Positions 15,313 through 24,492 of a DNA stretch of 64,000 nt are shown here, piece by piece. Source of the stretch: Pseudomonas sp. AL03 (lineage in GTDB: Bacteria > Pseudomonadota > Gammaproteobacteria > Pseudomonadales > Pseudomonadaceae); assembly GCF_029960815.1 (NCBI RefSeq), contig NZ_JASBRE010000016.1, positions 62,001-126,000 of the forward strand, written 5' to 3'. Numbering within the stretch: position 1 is the stretch's first letter; each line of letters starts with the position of its first letter. The translations under genes were made by a program, and so were the position numbers. The notes below the pieces were generated by a model. The model searched no databases, was not told the origin of the DNA, and worked only from the letters and a program-made list of their open reading frames with translations.

Positions 15313-16995
15313 ATGTTGCAGACTCGCGTTATCCCCCCAGCCGAAGGCGCTTACCAGTATCCGCTGCTGATTAAACGGCTGCTGATGTCCGGCGCTCGCT
15401 ATGAGAAAACCCGCGAGATCATTTACCGCGACCAGTTGCGCTACAGCTATCCGACCCTGATTGAACGGGTTGCAAGGCTGGCCAACGTGCTGACGGCCGC
15501 CGGCGTCAAGGCTGGCGATACCGTGGCGGTGATGGACTGGGACAGCCATCGTTATCTGGAATGCATGTTCGCCATCCCGATGATCGGCGCGGTGATCCAC
15601 ACCATCAACGTGCGCCTGTCGCCGGAACAGATCCTCTACACCATGAACCACGCCGAGGACCGCTTCGTGCTGGTCAACAGCGAGTTCGTCGGGCTGTACA
15701 ATGCGATTGCCGGGCACTTGACCACGGTAGAGAAAACCCTGCTGCTGACCGACCTGCCGGAAAAAACCGCCGACTTGCCGAACCTCATCGGCGAGTACGA
15801 GCAGTTGCTGGCGGCCGCGAGCACGCAGTACGACTTCCAGGACTTCGACGAAAACTCGGTCGCGACCACGTTCTACACCACCGGCACCACCGGTAATCCC
15901 AAAGGCGTGTACTTCACCCATCGGCAACTGGTGCTGCACACCATGGGCGTGTCGACCATCATGGGTGCCATCGACAGCGTACGTTTGCTGGGCACCAACG
16001 ACGTCTACATGCCGATCACCCCGATGTTCCATGTGCACGCCTGGGGCCTACCGTATGTGGCGACCATGCTCGGGCTCAAGCAGGTCTATCCCGGCCGTTA
16101 CGACCCGGAATATCTGGTGGAGCTGTGGCGCAAGGAGAAGGTCACTTTTTCCCATTGCGTGCCAACCATTCTGCAAATGCTCCTTAATTCCAAGGCCGCG
16201 CAAGGTACCGACTTTGGTGGCTGGAAAATTGTGATCGGCGGCAGTGCGTTGAACCGCACGTTGTACGAAGCCGCCAAGGCCAATGGCATTCAGCTGACCG
16301 CCGCTTACGGCATGTCGGAAACCGGACCGCTGATCTCGTGCGCGCACCTCAACGACGAGTTGATGGCGGGCACCGAAGACGAGCGCACCACGTATCGGAT
16401 CAAGGCCGGTGTGCCGGGGCCATTGGTGGAAGCGGCGATCGTCGACACCGATGGCAACTTTCTGCCCGCCGATGGCGAGACTCAAGGCGAACTGGTGCTG
16501 CGTGCGCCGTGGCTCACCGGAGGCTATTTCAACGAGCCACAGAAAGGCGCCGAGCTCTGGGCCGGCGGCTGGCTGCATACCGGGGACGTTGCGACCCTGG
16601 ACAGCATGGGTGTGATCGATATTCGCGACCGGATCAAAGACGTGATCAAGACCGGCGGCGAGTGGATCTCCTCCCTGGACCTGGAAGACCTGATCAGTCG
16701 CCACGTGGCGGTACGCGAAGTAGCAGTGGTGGGGATTGCCGATCCGCAGTGGGGCGAGCGTCCGTTCGCACTGCTGGTGGTCCGCGAAGGCCATGTGATT
16801 GGGGCGAAGGAGCTGAAGGAGCACCTAAAGCCATTCGTGGAATTGGGGCACCTGAGCAAGTGGGCTATCCCGAGCCAGATCGCTCTTGTTACTGAAATTC
16901 CCAAGACCAGTGTCGGCAAGCTCGACAAGAAGCGTATTCGCGTCGACATCACCGAATGGCAAGCCAACAACAGCACCTTCCTCTCGACGCTTTAA
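15313..16995 (+). CDS. Fatty acid--CoA ligase (AMP-forming, AlkK-like)
   Basis: A 560-residue adenylate-forming enzyme that activates a carboxylic acid to its CoA thioester. The phosphate loop is TTGTTGNPKG (189-198), YGMSETGP is the adenine-binding motif, and GGWLHTGDVA with IKTGGEWIS are the later core motifs. KTSVGKLDKK holds the catalytic Lys of the C-terminal domain. Length and motifs fit medium-chain ligases such as AlkK and, from memory, P. putida PP_0763. The ATG at 15313 was chosen over 15268 because GGGACTC precedes it. A DUF1302/DUF1329 pair and a LuxR regulator follow, suggesting uptake or handling of a hydrophobic acid. Confidence 0.92.
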   Translation: MLQTRVIPPAEGAYQYPLLIKRLLMSGARYEKTREIIYRDQLRYSYPTLIERVARLANVLTAAGVKAGDTVAVMDWDSHRYLECMFAIPMIGAVIHTINVRLSPEQILYTMNHAEDRFVLVNSEFVGLYNAIAGHLTTVEKTLLLTDLPEKTADLPNLIGEYEQLLAAASTQYDFQDFDENSVATTFYTTGTTGNPKGVYFTHRQLVLHTMGVSTIMGAIDSVRLLGTNDVYMPITPMFHVHAWGLPYVATMLGLKQVYPGRYDPEYLVELWRKEKVTFSHCVPTILQMLLNSKAAQGTDFGGWKIVIGGSALNRTLYEAAKANGIQLTAAYGMSETGPLISCAHLNDELMAGTEDERTTYRIKAGVPGPLVEAAIVDTDGNFLPADGETQGELVLRAPWLTGGYFNEPQKGAELWAGGWLHTGDVATLDSMGVIDIRDRIKDVIKTGGEWISSLDLEDLISRHVAVREVAVVGIADPQWGERPFALLVVREGHVIGAKELKEHLKPFVELGHLSKWAIPSQIALVTEIPKTSVGKLDKKRIRVDITEWQANNSTFLSTL

Positions 16996-17331
16996 GCGTC
17001 ATTTGGCGTGCCCGAAAGGGCACGCCAGCCCCACCAAGCAAGCGCTTGGCTTGTTAAATCTGAATTTTCAGCCATCCTTGCCGGGCCGACAGGTGTCGGC
17101 TTGGCAAAGGACTGTTCCAGAGTGGCTGGCAGCTGCAAATCACACTTTAGAGGGATCAAGCAGTACTACCTGCTGGCTATAGTCCGCTCAAGGATTTTTA
17201 AGAACGGAGCAAACGCACAAAACGGGGCGATGCATCTTTGGAATGACTTAAGGACAGTTTGGCTCCCAGTCATCCACAGCGTTTTTAGAAGTGCTCACTG
17301 CCATAACAATAATGCACATGGAGTAGCGTCG
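16996..17331. other. 336-bp intergenic region before the DUF1302 gene
   Basis: Just after the ligase gene GGCGTG (17005-17010) and CACGCC (17021-17026) enclose CCCGAAAGGG, a strong 22-bp hairpin without a T-run. It may mark the 3' end of the ligase mRNA. The rest must carry the DUF1302/DUF1329 promoter. The open frame from 17008 is only an upstream extension of the next gene. Confidence 0.4.
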
Positions 17332-19269
17332 ATGACATCAGTAAACCAGTTCTGGCGCCGGGCTAAACTGCCCCTGGCGGTCAGTCTTGCCTCTACGCTC
17401 GCCGGGCCAGCATTCGGCGTCAGTTTCAATGTTGGTGAAATCGAAGGTCAGTTCGACTCATCCCTGTCGGTCGGTGCCAGTTGGTCTACTGAAGGTGCCA
17501 ACAAGAACCTCATCGGCGTCAACAACGGCGGCCGCGGCCTGTCCCAGACTTCCGACGACGGTCACCTGAACTTCAAGAGCGGCGAAACGTTCTCCAAGAT
17601 CTTCAAGGGCATCCATGACCTTGAATTGAAATACGGCGACACCGGCGTTTTCGTCCGTGGCAAATACTGGTATGACTTTGAACTCAAGGACGAAAGCCGT
17701 CCGTTCAAGGACATCAGCGACAGCAACCGCAAGGAAGGCGCCAAGTCCTCCGGCGGCCAAATCCTCGACGCTTTCGTCTACCACAACTACTCCGTTGCCG
17801 ATCAGCCGGGCTCCGTGCGTCTGGGCAAGCAAGTAGTGAGTTGGGGTGAAAGTACCTTCATCGGCGGCGGTATCAATTCGATCAACCCGATCGACGTGTC
17901 CGCGTTCCGTCGTCCAGGTGCCGAGATCAAGGAAGGTCTGATCCCGGTCAACATGTTCTACGTGTCCCAGAGCCTCACCGAGAACCTCTCGACCGAAGCT
18001 TTCTACCAGCTCGAATGGGACCAGACCGTTACCGACAACTGCGGCACCTTCTTCTCGCAACCGGACGTGATTTCGGATGGTTGTGACAACAACCTGGCGG
18101 TACTGCGTACCCGTAACGGACTCAACAACGCACTGACGGCTGCGAGGCTGCCGGCTTCGCTGCGTAATGCCAGCATCAACACACTGGCTGCCAGGGGCGT
18201 GACCTGGGGTGACCCGGATGAAGGTGTCATCGTTCGTCGCGGTCCGGATCGCGATGCCCGTGACAGCGGTCAATTTGGCGTGTCCTTCAAATACATGTTC
18301 GATCCGCTGGACACCGAGTTCGGCGCCTACTTCATGAACTACCACAGCCGTGCGCCGATTTTCAGCGGCAAAGGTGCTCCGGCGAGCGCTTACAGCGCGG
18401 CGGGCTTGGTGGGCTCGCTGGTGGCCAGGGGTGTTCCTCTCGCTGTCGCGCGTAACCTGGCACCTACCTTGTTGCCATTGGCAGTGGCGGGTAACTCCAG
18501 CTATTACGTCGAGTACCCTGAAGATATTCGTCTGTATGGCTTGAGCTTCTCCACCACGTTACCGACAGGTACTGCGTGGAGTGGTGAAGTCAGCTACCGG
18601 CCGAATGCGCCGGTTCAGCTCAACACCACCGACATTCTCTTTTCCGGTCTGACGCCTCTGAACCCTAACGTTTCCGTGCTCCAGGGTACGCCAGGGCAGG
18701 ATCAAAAAGGCTATCGCCGCAAAGAAGTGACCCAGCTCCAGACGACCCTTACTCACTTCTTCGACCAGGTGATGGGCGCCGAGCGACTGACCCTGGTTGG
18801 CGAGGTCGGCTTTACTCACGTTGGCGGTCTGGAAAGCACTTCCAAAGCGCGTTACGGTCGTGACCCGAGCTACGGCCCTGGCCCGTTGCCAGGTGGTCAG
18901 TGCCAGACATTGAACAGCGGCACCCTGGCCGGTGGACCACAAAACAACGTGAGCCGCTATTGTGAAAACGACGGATTCACCACCGCAAACTCCTGGGGTT
19001 ACCGCGGTCGTGCCATCTGGGAATACAACAGCGTATTCGCCGGCGTGAACCTCAAGCCGAACGTGGCCTGGTCCCATGACGTGAGCGGTTACTCGCCTGG
19101 CCCTGGCGGCAACTTCGAGGAAGGTCGCAAAGCAGTGAGCCTGGGTGTCGATGCCGAATACCAGAACACCTACACCACAAGCCTGGCGTACACCAACTTC
19201 TTCGACGGCAAGTACACCACCGTGGATGACCGCGACTTCGTTGCGCTCAGCTTCGGCGTGAACTTCTAA
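17332..19269 (+). CDS. DUF1302 family outer-membrane protein
   Basis: A 645-residue exported protein: the signal peptide (MTSVNQFWRRAKLPLAVSLA to about A31) is followed by FNVGEIEGQFDSSLSVGASW, the typical first strands of a DUF1302 beta-barrel. The protein ends FVALSFGVNF, with the C-terminal Phe recognised by the Bam machinery. The ATG at 17332 has GGAG 8 bases upstream. DUF1302 and DUF1329 proteins are nearly always neighbours and are linked in the literature to hydrophobic substrates, but no transport function is proven. The gene ends 27 bp before the DUF1329 gene, so the two form an operon. Confidence 0.88.
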   Translation: MTSVNQFWRRAKLPLAVSLASTLAGPAFGVSFNVGEIEGQFDSSLSVGASWSTEGANKNLIGVNNGGRGLSQTSDDGHLNFKSGETFSKIFKGIHDLELKYGDTGVFVRGKYWYDFELKDESRPFKDISDSNRKEGAKSSGGQILDAFVYHNYSVADQPGSVRLGKQVVSWGESTFIGGGINSINPIDVSAFRRPGAEIKEGLIPVNMFYVSQSLTENLSTEAFYQLEWDQTVTDNCGTFFSQPDVISDGCDNNLAVLRTRNGLNNALTAARLPASLRNASINTLAARGVTWGDPDEGVIVRRGPDRDARDSGQFGVSFKYMFDPLDTEFGAYFMNYHSRAPIFSGKGAPASAYSAAGLVGSLVARGVPLAVARNLAPTLLPLAVAGNSSYYVEYPEDIRLYGLSFSTTLPTGTAWSGEVSYRPNAPVQLNTTDILFSGLTPLNPNVSVLQGTPGQDQKGYRRKEVTQLQTTLTHFFDQVMGAERLTLVGEVGFTHVGGLESTSKARYGRDPSYGPGPLPGGQCQTLNSGTLAGGPQNNVSRYCENDGFTTANSWGYRGRAIWEYNSVFAGVNLKPNVAWSHDVSGYSPGPGGNFEEGRKAVSLGVDAEYQNTYTTSLAYTNFFDGKYTTVDDRDFVALSFGVNF

Positions 19270-19296
19270 GCACTGATTATCAGGACGAACACACCT

Positions 19297-20661
19297 ATGA
19301 AAATAACCAAGAGTCTGTTCCAAGTCGGTGTTCTGGGGCTTTCGCTGCTGGCGACCGGCGTGATGGCGGCGGTCCCTGCGGCCGAAGCGGACAAACTGGG
19401 CAAGAGCCTGACCCCGATGGGCGCCGAAATGGCGGGCAATGCTGACGGTTCGATTCCGGCCTGGAAACCATTGCCGAAAAACGCCGGCGCTGTCGACGGC
19501 AAAGGTTTCCTGTCTGACCCGTTTGCCAGTGAAAAACCACTGTTCACCATCACTGCGCAGAACGTCGACCAGTACAAGGACAAGCTCGCACCGGGCCAGT
19601 ACGCGATGTTCAAGCGCTACCCGGAAACCTTCAAGATCCCGGTCTACCCGTCCCATCGCGGCGCCACCGTGCCGGATGCCGTGTTTGCCTCCATCAAGAA
19701 AAACGCCACCAGCACCAACCTGGTGTCTGGCGGCAACGGCCTGGAAAACTTCGAAACCGCAGTTCCGTTCCCGATCCCGAAGACCGGCGTTGAAGTCATC
19801 TGGAACCACATCACCCGCTATCGCGGTGGCAGCGTGACCCGCCTGGTAACCCAGGCCACGCCACAACCGAATGGCTCGTACAGCCTGGTGTACTTCCAGG
19901 ACCAGTTCGTGTTCCGCGACAAGATGAAGGATTACGATCCGGCGAACCCGGGCAACATCCTGTTCTACTTCAAGCAGAAAGTGACCGCGCCGGCACGTCT
20001 GGCCGGTGGTGTGCTGCTGGTGCACGAAACCCTCGACCAGGTGAAGGAGCCGCGTTCGGCGTGGGTCTACAACGCCGGTCAACGTCGCGTGCGCCGCGCA
20101 CCGCAAGTGTCCTATGACGGACCGGGTACTGCGGCGGATGGCCTGCGTACCTCCGACAACCTGGACATGTACAACGGCGCGCCGGATCGTTACGACTGGA
20201 AGCTCGAAGGCAAGAAAGAGATGTACATCGCCTCCGACAGCTACAAACTCGACTCACCTCAACTCAAGTACGACGACATCATCAAGGCCGGTCACATCAA
20301 CCAGGACCTGGCTCGTTACGAGCTGCGCCGGGTCTGGCATGTGGTTGCGACCCTGAAGGAAGGTCAGCGTCACATCTACGCCAAGCGTGACTTCTACATC
20401 GACGAAGACACCTGGCAGGCGGCCGTGATCGACCACTACGACGGTCGTAATCAACTGTGGCGTGTGGCGGAAGCTCACTCCCAGAACTACTACAACGTTC
20501 AGGTGCCGTGGTACACCCTGGAAACCTTGTACGACCTGCAATCGGGCCGCTACCTGGCGCTGGGCATGAAGAACGAAGAGAAATCGGCGTATGACTTCGG
20601 CTTCACCACCACCACCAGCGACTTCACTCCGGCCGCGCTGCGCCAGGAGGGTGTTCGCTAA
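19297..20661 (+). CDS. DUF1329 family exported protein (LolA/LppX-like fold)
   Basis: A 454-residue protein with a Sec signal (MKITKSLFQVGVLGLSLLAT, cleavage near A24-A25) and no lipobox. GSIPAWKPLPKN (about 49-60), a GGSVTRLVTQATPQPNGSY stretch and R-x-W-V-Y-N-A-G-Q-R-R-V-R-R-A-P in the second half are typical of DUF1329. The fold is related to outer-membrane lipoprotein carriers, which suggests a periplasmic lipid or hydrophobic-ligand shuttle; this is inference. AGGA precedes the ATG. It is second in the operon with the DUF1302 barrel, its probable partner. Confidence 0.88.
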   Translation: MKITKSLFQVGVLGLSLLATGVMAAVPAAEADKLGKSLTPMGAEMAGNADGSIPAWKPLPKNAGAVDGKGFLSDPFASEKPLFTITAQNVDQYKDKLAPGQYAMFKRYPETFKIPVYPSHRGATVPDAVFASIKKNATSTNLVSGGNGLENFETAVPFPIPKTGVEVIWNHITRYRGGSVTRLVTQATPQPNGSYSLVYFQDQFVFRDKMKDYDPANPGNILFYFKQKVTAPARLAGGVLLVHETLDQVKEPRSAWVYNAGQRRVRRAPQVSYDGPGTAADGLRTSDNLDMYNGAPDRYDWKLEGKKEMYIASDSYKLDSPQLKYDDIIKAGHINQDLARYELRRVWHVVATLKEGQRHIYAKRDFYIDEDTWQAAVIDHYDGRNQLWRVAEAHSQNYYNVQVPWYTLETLYDLQSGRYLALGMKNEEKSAYDFGFTTTTSDFTPAALRQEGVR

Positions 20662-20692
20662 GCGGTACTGAACAGAGGCCGCATCCTCGAGA

Positions 20693-20723
20693 AACGCCCC
20701 GACTGGTTTGGGGCGTTTTTTTT
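20693..20723 (+). terminator. Rho-independent terminator after the DUF1329 gene
   Basis: AACGCCCC (20693-20700) pairs with GGGGCGTT (20709-20717 region) and runs into T8. Confidence 0.9.
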
Positions 20724-20808
20724 GAATCTCATAACGATCCGTTGTAGCGGTCGAATTCAGGTCAGGCGTGGCTGTCGGGTTTTACCGATACCTTTGCTTG
20801 TATTCTTT

Positions 20809-20825
20809 TTGTAGCCATTTGTAGC
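20809..20825. repeat. Direct repeat TTGTAGC upstream of the LuxR-type regulator
   Basis: TTGTAGC occurs at 20809-20815 and again at 20819-20825, one helical turn apart, and a third time at 20742-20748. The pair lies 84 bp before the regulator's ATG and could be a binding site for it or for another factor. Confidence 0.3.
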
Positions 20826-20908
20826 AATAACCTTCATTCCCTCTTCGTTTACCGCTAGGCTGCGGACATCTGCAACGCCGCCAACCGCCATTCAAACAAG
20901 AGCCGGCC

Positions 20909-23647
20909 ATGACTGATCTGTCCCCACACCCGGGCCCTGCAAGCGTTTCCGTCGCGGCACTGGACGGGCGCTTTTTTCGGCCTCCGTTGCCCGACGGCCA
21001 TGTGCTGCGGCCTCGTCTGTGCGAGCGCCTGAGTGCGGGGCTCGGTGGCAGGCTGTTGCTGGTCAGCGCACCGGCGGGGTTTGGCAAAAGTTCGTTGGCC
21101 GTGGAGTTCTGTCAGGGCTTGCCGGCTCACTGGCAAAGCCTGTGGCTGGGGTTGAGTCCGCGAGACAGCGACCCAGGGCGTTTTCTTGAGCGGTTGCTCG
21201 AAGGCCTCCAGGACTATTATCCGCAACTCGGCAGCCAGTCCCTGGGCCTGCTGAAAATGCGGCAGCGGCATCAGCCGTTTGCTTTTGAAGAATGGCTGGA
21301 CGGTTTGCTCGATGAGCTGGTCGTGCACCTGACATCGAGTACGCCTCTGCTGTTGGTGCTTGATGACTACCATTTGGCACAGGGCCCGGTGCTCGATCGC
21401 TGCCTGCAATTTTTCCTCAATCACCTGCCCGACGGCTTGCTGGTCATGGTCACCAGTCGGCAGCGGCCGGACTGGCATCTGGCGCGTCTGCGGCTGTCAC
21501 GGCAACTGCTCGAGTTGAATGAACAGGACTTGCGCCTGACTCACGATGAAGCCTTGACCCTGCTTGATCGCCACAGCAGTTCCTTGCGCGGCGAAGCGCT
21601 GGAGAGCCTCATCCAGCGCAGCGAAGGTTGGGTCGCCGGACTGCGTTTCTGGCTGCTGGCGGCGTCCGAAGCGGGCACCCAGGGTGCTTTGCCGCAGACG
21701 CTGCATGGCGGGGAAGGGCTGATCCGCGATTACCTGCTCGAAGAAGTCATCGATTGTCTGCCCGCCGAGGTGCAGTCATTCCTTTACGACACCGCACCCC
21801 AGGAACGCTTTTGCAGCGAACTGTGCGACGCGGTTCGCGAAGCCCATGACAGTGCCGAGATCCTGCGTTTTCTGCTGGCCCATCAGGTGTTCCTGGTGCC
21901 ACTGGATGAAAACGGTCACTGGTATCGCTACCACCATTTGTTTTCCGACCTGCTGCGCACCCGGCCTACCGCGCAGGCGATGATGCCGGCGGCCAGCCTG
22001 CACCTGCGCGCCTGTCGATGGTTCAATGCCCAGGGGCTCCTCGATGAGGCGGTCGAGCAGGCGTTGCGTGCCGGGCACCTGGATGTCGCGGCGAACCTGG
22101 TCCAGAACCTCTCCGAAGAACAACTGCTGGCCGAACAGAACGTCGGCATGTTGCTGCGCTGGAAAATGGACTTGCCCGACAGCCTGCTGATCAGCACGCC
22201 ACGGCTGATCGTGCTGTACAGCTGGGCATTGGGGCTGGCTTGTCAGCTGGACGCCGCCGAGGAACTGGTCAGTCATTTAAGCCGCTTCCTGCCGGCCCCG
22301 TCAGCCACTGCGCAGAAATCCATGCTGGCGCAATGGCTGGCCCTGAGCGGAATTATCGCTCGCGGGCGCGGCAATCGCGAACTGACGTTGCTCTATTGCA
22401 CCGAAGCGCAGGAGAGCCTGCCGGCCAAACGCTACGGGCAACGCCTGATGTGCCTCTCGACCCTGTCCAACCTGGCCATTGCCGACGGCGACTTGTGGCG
22501 CGCACGCGGGTTGAACCGAGAGTCCCTGGAGTTGGCGCAACGGGTTGGCAACCCGCTGTTCGAAGCGCTGGCCCATTACGACCGCGCTCGCGTGCTGCAA
22601 GCGCGAGGGGAAATCCTCCGTTCGCTGGATGAAGTGCGTCAGGGGCTGCAACGCCTGCAACAGTTATCCCCGCAACGGCTCTATGCGGTGCGCGCCCGAC
22701 TGACCTTGTACGAGGGCTTTTTACTGGCCCTGCGCTTGCAACCGCAAGCTGCACGGGCACGTTTGCAAGCCGGTTTGAATGAAGCACGAGCCTGTCGCGA
22801 CATCAGCGTATTGATCGGTCACTGCGTGATCGCCAGGCTTGAGGGCAGCAGCGGCGAATTCGCCAAAGCCTTTGCCGAACTCGCCGAAGCCGAGCGCTTG
22901 ATGCACATCTGGGACGTACCGCCGATTTACTACCTGGCGATGATTACGCTGGTCAAATGCGAGCTCTGGCTAGCCCAGGGTCGCACCGATCTGGCCGAAG
23001 CCTGGCTCGCTCGCTTGGGCCAGACCTATAACGGCGAACACGCTGCAGCGCCTCCGGAGTTCCATCCGCAACTGCCGCTGCATATCGAGTTGCAGCAGGC
23101 CTTGCTGGAGGTCATTCAAGGGCAGCCGATGCTGGCCGAAGGTCGATTGAATGCGTTGCTTGAGCATGGGCAGCAAACCGGCAGGCAGATGCTCTGCGTG
23201 ATGGCGTTGACTCAGAAAGTGACGTTGTTGCTGGGGGGCGGGCGCGAACCCGAAGCCCGCAAAGCGCTGGCTCAAGCCCTGGAGGCGGCGGCCGGTGGGG
23301 TGCTGCAACCGTTTGACGGGTTGTTGGCTGTACACCCGGACTGGCTGCGTAACCAACTTCAACTCGGTGTGCCGACTCCCGTTTCATTGAGCCTTTCAGA
23401 AAAACTTCCGGCAGTGACAGCCCGTCCCGCAGCGGAGTCATCCGCCACGGCGGAACAACTCAGTGCGCGGGAAATGGCCGTCCTGCGACTGATCGCCCAG
23501 GGCTGTTCGAATCAGGAAATCAGCGATCAACTGTTTATTTCGCTGCACACGGTGAAAACCCATGCCAGCCATATCAACAGCAAGCTTGGGGTGGAGCGGC
23601 GTACGCAGGCGGTGGCGCGGGCGAAGGAGCTGGGGGTGTTGGGGTAG
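20909..23647 (+). CDS. MalT-like LuxR family transcriptional activator (STAND ATPase)
   Basis: A 912-residue regulator. The N-terminal NTPase has Walker A APAGFGKSS (54-62) and Walker B LLLVLDDYH (about 148-156). A long helical TPR-like sensor region follows. The C-terminal LuxR helix-turn-helix is LSAREMAVLRLIAQGCSN through VKTHASHINSKL (about 850-905). In MalT-type proteins a small inducer and ATP drive multimerisation on promoters. It follows the DUF1302/DUF1329 operon, so it probably activates that operon and the acyl-CoA ligase in response to a fatty-acid-like inducer; this is inference from position. Confidence 0.92.
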   Translation: MTDLSPHPGPASVSVAALDGRFFRPPLPDGHVLRPRLCERLSAGLGGRLLLVSAPAGFGKSSLAVEFCQGLPAHWQSLWLGLSPRDSDPGRFLERLLEGLQDYYPQLGSQSLGLLKMRQRHQPFAFEEWLDGLLDELVVHLTSSTPLLLVLDDYHLAQGPVLDRCLQFFLNHLPDGLLVMVTSRQRPDWHLARLRLSRQLLELNEQDLRLTHDEALTLLDRHSSSLRGEALESLIQRSEGWVAGLRFWLLAASEAGTQGALPQTLHGGEGLIRDYLLEEVIDCLPAEVQSFLYDTAPQERFCSELCDAVREAHDSAEILRFLLAHQVFLVPLDENGHWYRYHHLFSDLLRTRPTAQAMMPAASLHLRACRWFNAQGLLDEAVEQALRAGHLDVAANLVQNLSEEQLLAEQNVGMLLRWKMDLPDSLLISTPRLIVLYSWALGLACQLDAAEELVSHLSRFLPAPSATAQKSMLAQWLALSGIIARGRGNRELTLLYCTEAQESLPAKRYGQRLMCLSTLSNLAIADGDLWRARGLNRESLELAQRVGNPLFEALAHYDRARVLQARGEILRSLDEVRQGLQRLQQLSPQRLYAVRARLTLYEGFLLALRLQPQAARARLQAGLNEARACRDISVLIGHCVIARLEGSSGEFAKAFAELAEAERLMHIWDVPPIYYLAMITLVKCELWLAQGRTDLAEAWLARLGQTYNGEHAAAPPEFHPQLPLHIELQQALLEVIQGQPMLAEGRLNALLEHGQQTGRQMLCVMALTQKVTLLLGGGREPEARKALAQALEAAAGGVLQPFDGLLAVHPDWLRNQLQLGVPTPVSLSLSEKLPAVTARPAAESSATAEQLSAREMAVLRLIAQGCSNQEISDQLFISLHTVKTHASHINSKLGVERRTQAVARAKELGVLG

Positions 23648-23733
23648 CGTATTTTTTTGAAGTGCATGACCGCAAATGACTCGATGCAAATGTGTGCGAA
23701 AATTGCCCATCCCCGTTTCTCGAGCATGCCCCG

Positions 23734-24375
23734 ATGTCCCTGCAGCCCACTCTCATCCGCGAAACCTTCCCCGTCGGCCCTCTCCAGTGCAACTGCACGA
23801 TCATCGGCGATCCGATCACCAAAAAGGCCATCGTGGTCGATCCTGGTGGCAATCACGAATTGATCCTCGCGCGGCTCGACGCTCTGGGGCTGAAGGTGGT
23901 CAGCATCATTCACACCCACGCGCACCTCGATCACTTCCTGGCTTCCGGTCAGTTGAAGGAGAAAACCGGTGCAACCCTGCATTTGCATAAAGAAGATCAA
24001 TTTCTCTGGGACAACCTGGAGATGCAGTGCCAGATGTTCGGTGTGCCTTACACGCCGGTGCCGTCGCCGGATCGCTGGTTGGCCGATGATGAAGAACTGG
24101 CGTGCGGTTGCGGCGTAGCGTTGCATACGCCGGGTCATACGCCGGGCTCCATGAGCTTTTGGTTTTCAGAGGCTAAGCTGCTGATTGCCGGTGACACGTT
24201 GTTTCGTCGCGGGGTAGGGCGCACGGATTTGTGGGGTGGCGATCAGGCGACCATCGTGCGGTCGATCAAGCAGCGGCTGTACACCCTCGATGAAGAGGCG
24301 ACGGTGGTAACCGGGCATGGTCCGGACACGCGTCTGGGCGACGAAATGCGCGAGAACCCTTTTGTGCGGGCCTGA
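23734..24375 (+). CDS. MBL-fold metallo-hydrolase (glyoxalase II / YcbL-like)
   Basis: A 213-residue metallo-beta-lactamase-fold protein. The metal motif HTHAHLDH is at about 57-64. Further ligands are likely in LHTPGHTPGS (about 131-140) and IAGDTLF (about 152-158). The last His is in VVTGHGPDT. The short length, without the glyoxalase II C-terminal domain, fits the YcbL type, which has weak thioesterase activity on S-lactoylglutathione. The open frame reaches 23692, but the ATG at 23734 gives the usual N-terminus. A single cytoplasmic gene. Confidence 0.88.
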   Translation: MSLQPTLIRETFPVGPLQCNCTIIGDPITKKAIVVDPGGNHELILARLDALGLKVVSIIHTHAHLDHFLASGQLKEKTGATLHLHKEDQFLWDNLEMQCQMFGVPYTPVPSPDRWLADDEELACGCGVALHTPGHTPGSMSFWFSEAKLLIAGDTLFRRGVGRTDLWGGDQATIVRSIKQRLYTLDEEATVVTGHGPDTRLGDEMRENPFVRA

Positions 24376-24492
24376 TTTCTGCTGTTGGGAGGACGCGTCG
24401 CGGAATTTTTTTCATCCACAATGATCCAACGCCCGCAAAGGTTTAATGCCTTGGTCCGTTGCACCACAGAATGCAAAAATCAGGAGCTCTTC

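Noticed and set aside
17005..17026. Terminator after the acyl-CoA ligase gene
   Set aside because: The hairpin is strong but lacks a T-run, so it was noted in the intergenic entry and not called a terminator.
18559..20106. 515-codon open frame on the minus strand across DUF1302 and DUF1329 genes
   Set aside because: Antisense shadow of two well-supported genes in high-GC DNA; no recognisable domain and no ribosome binding site.
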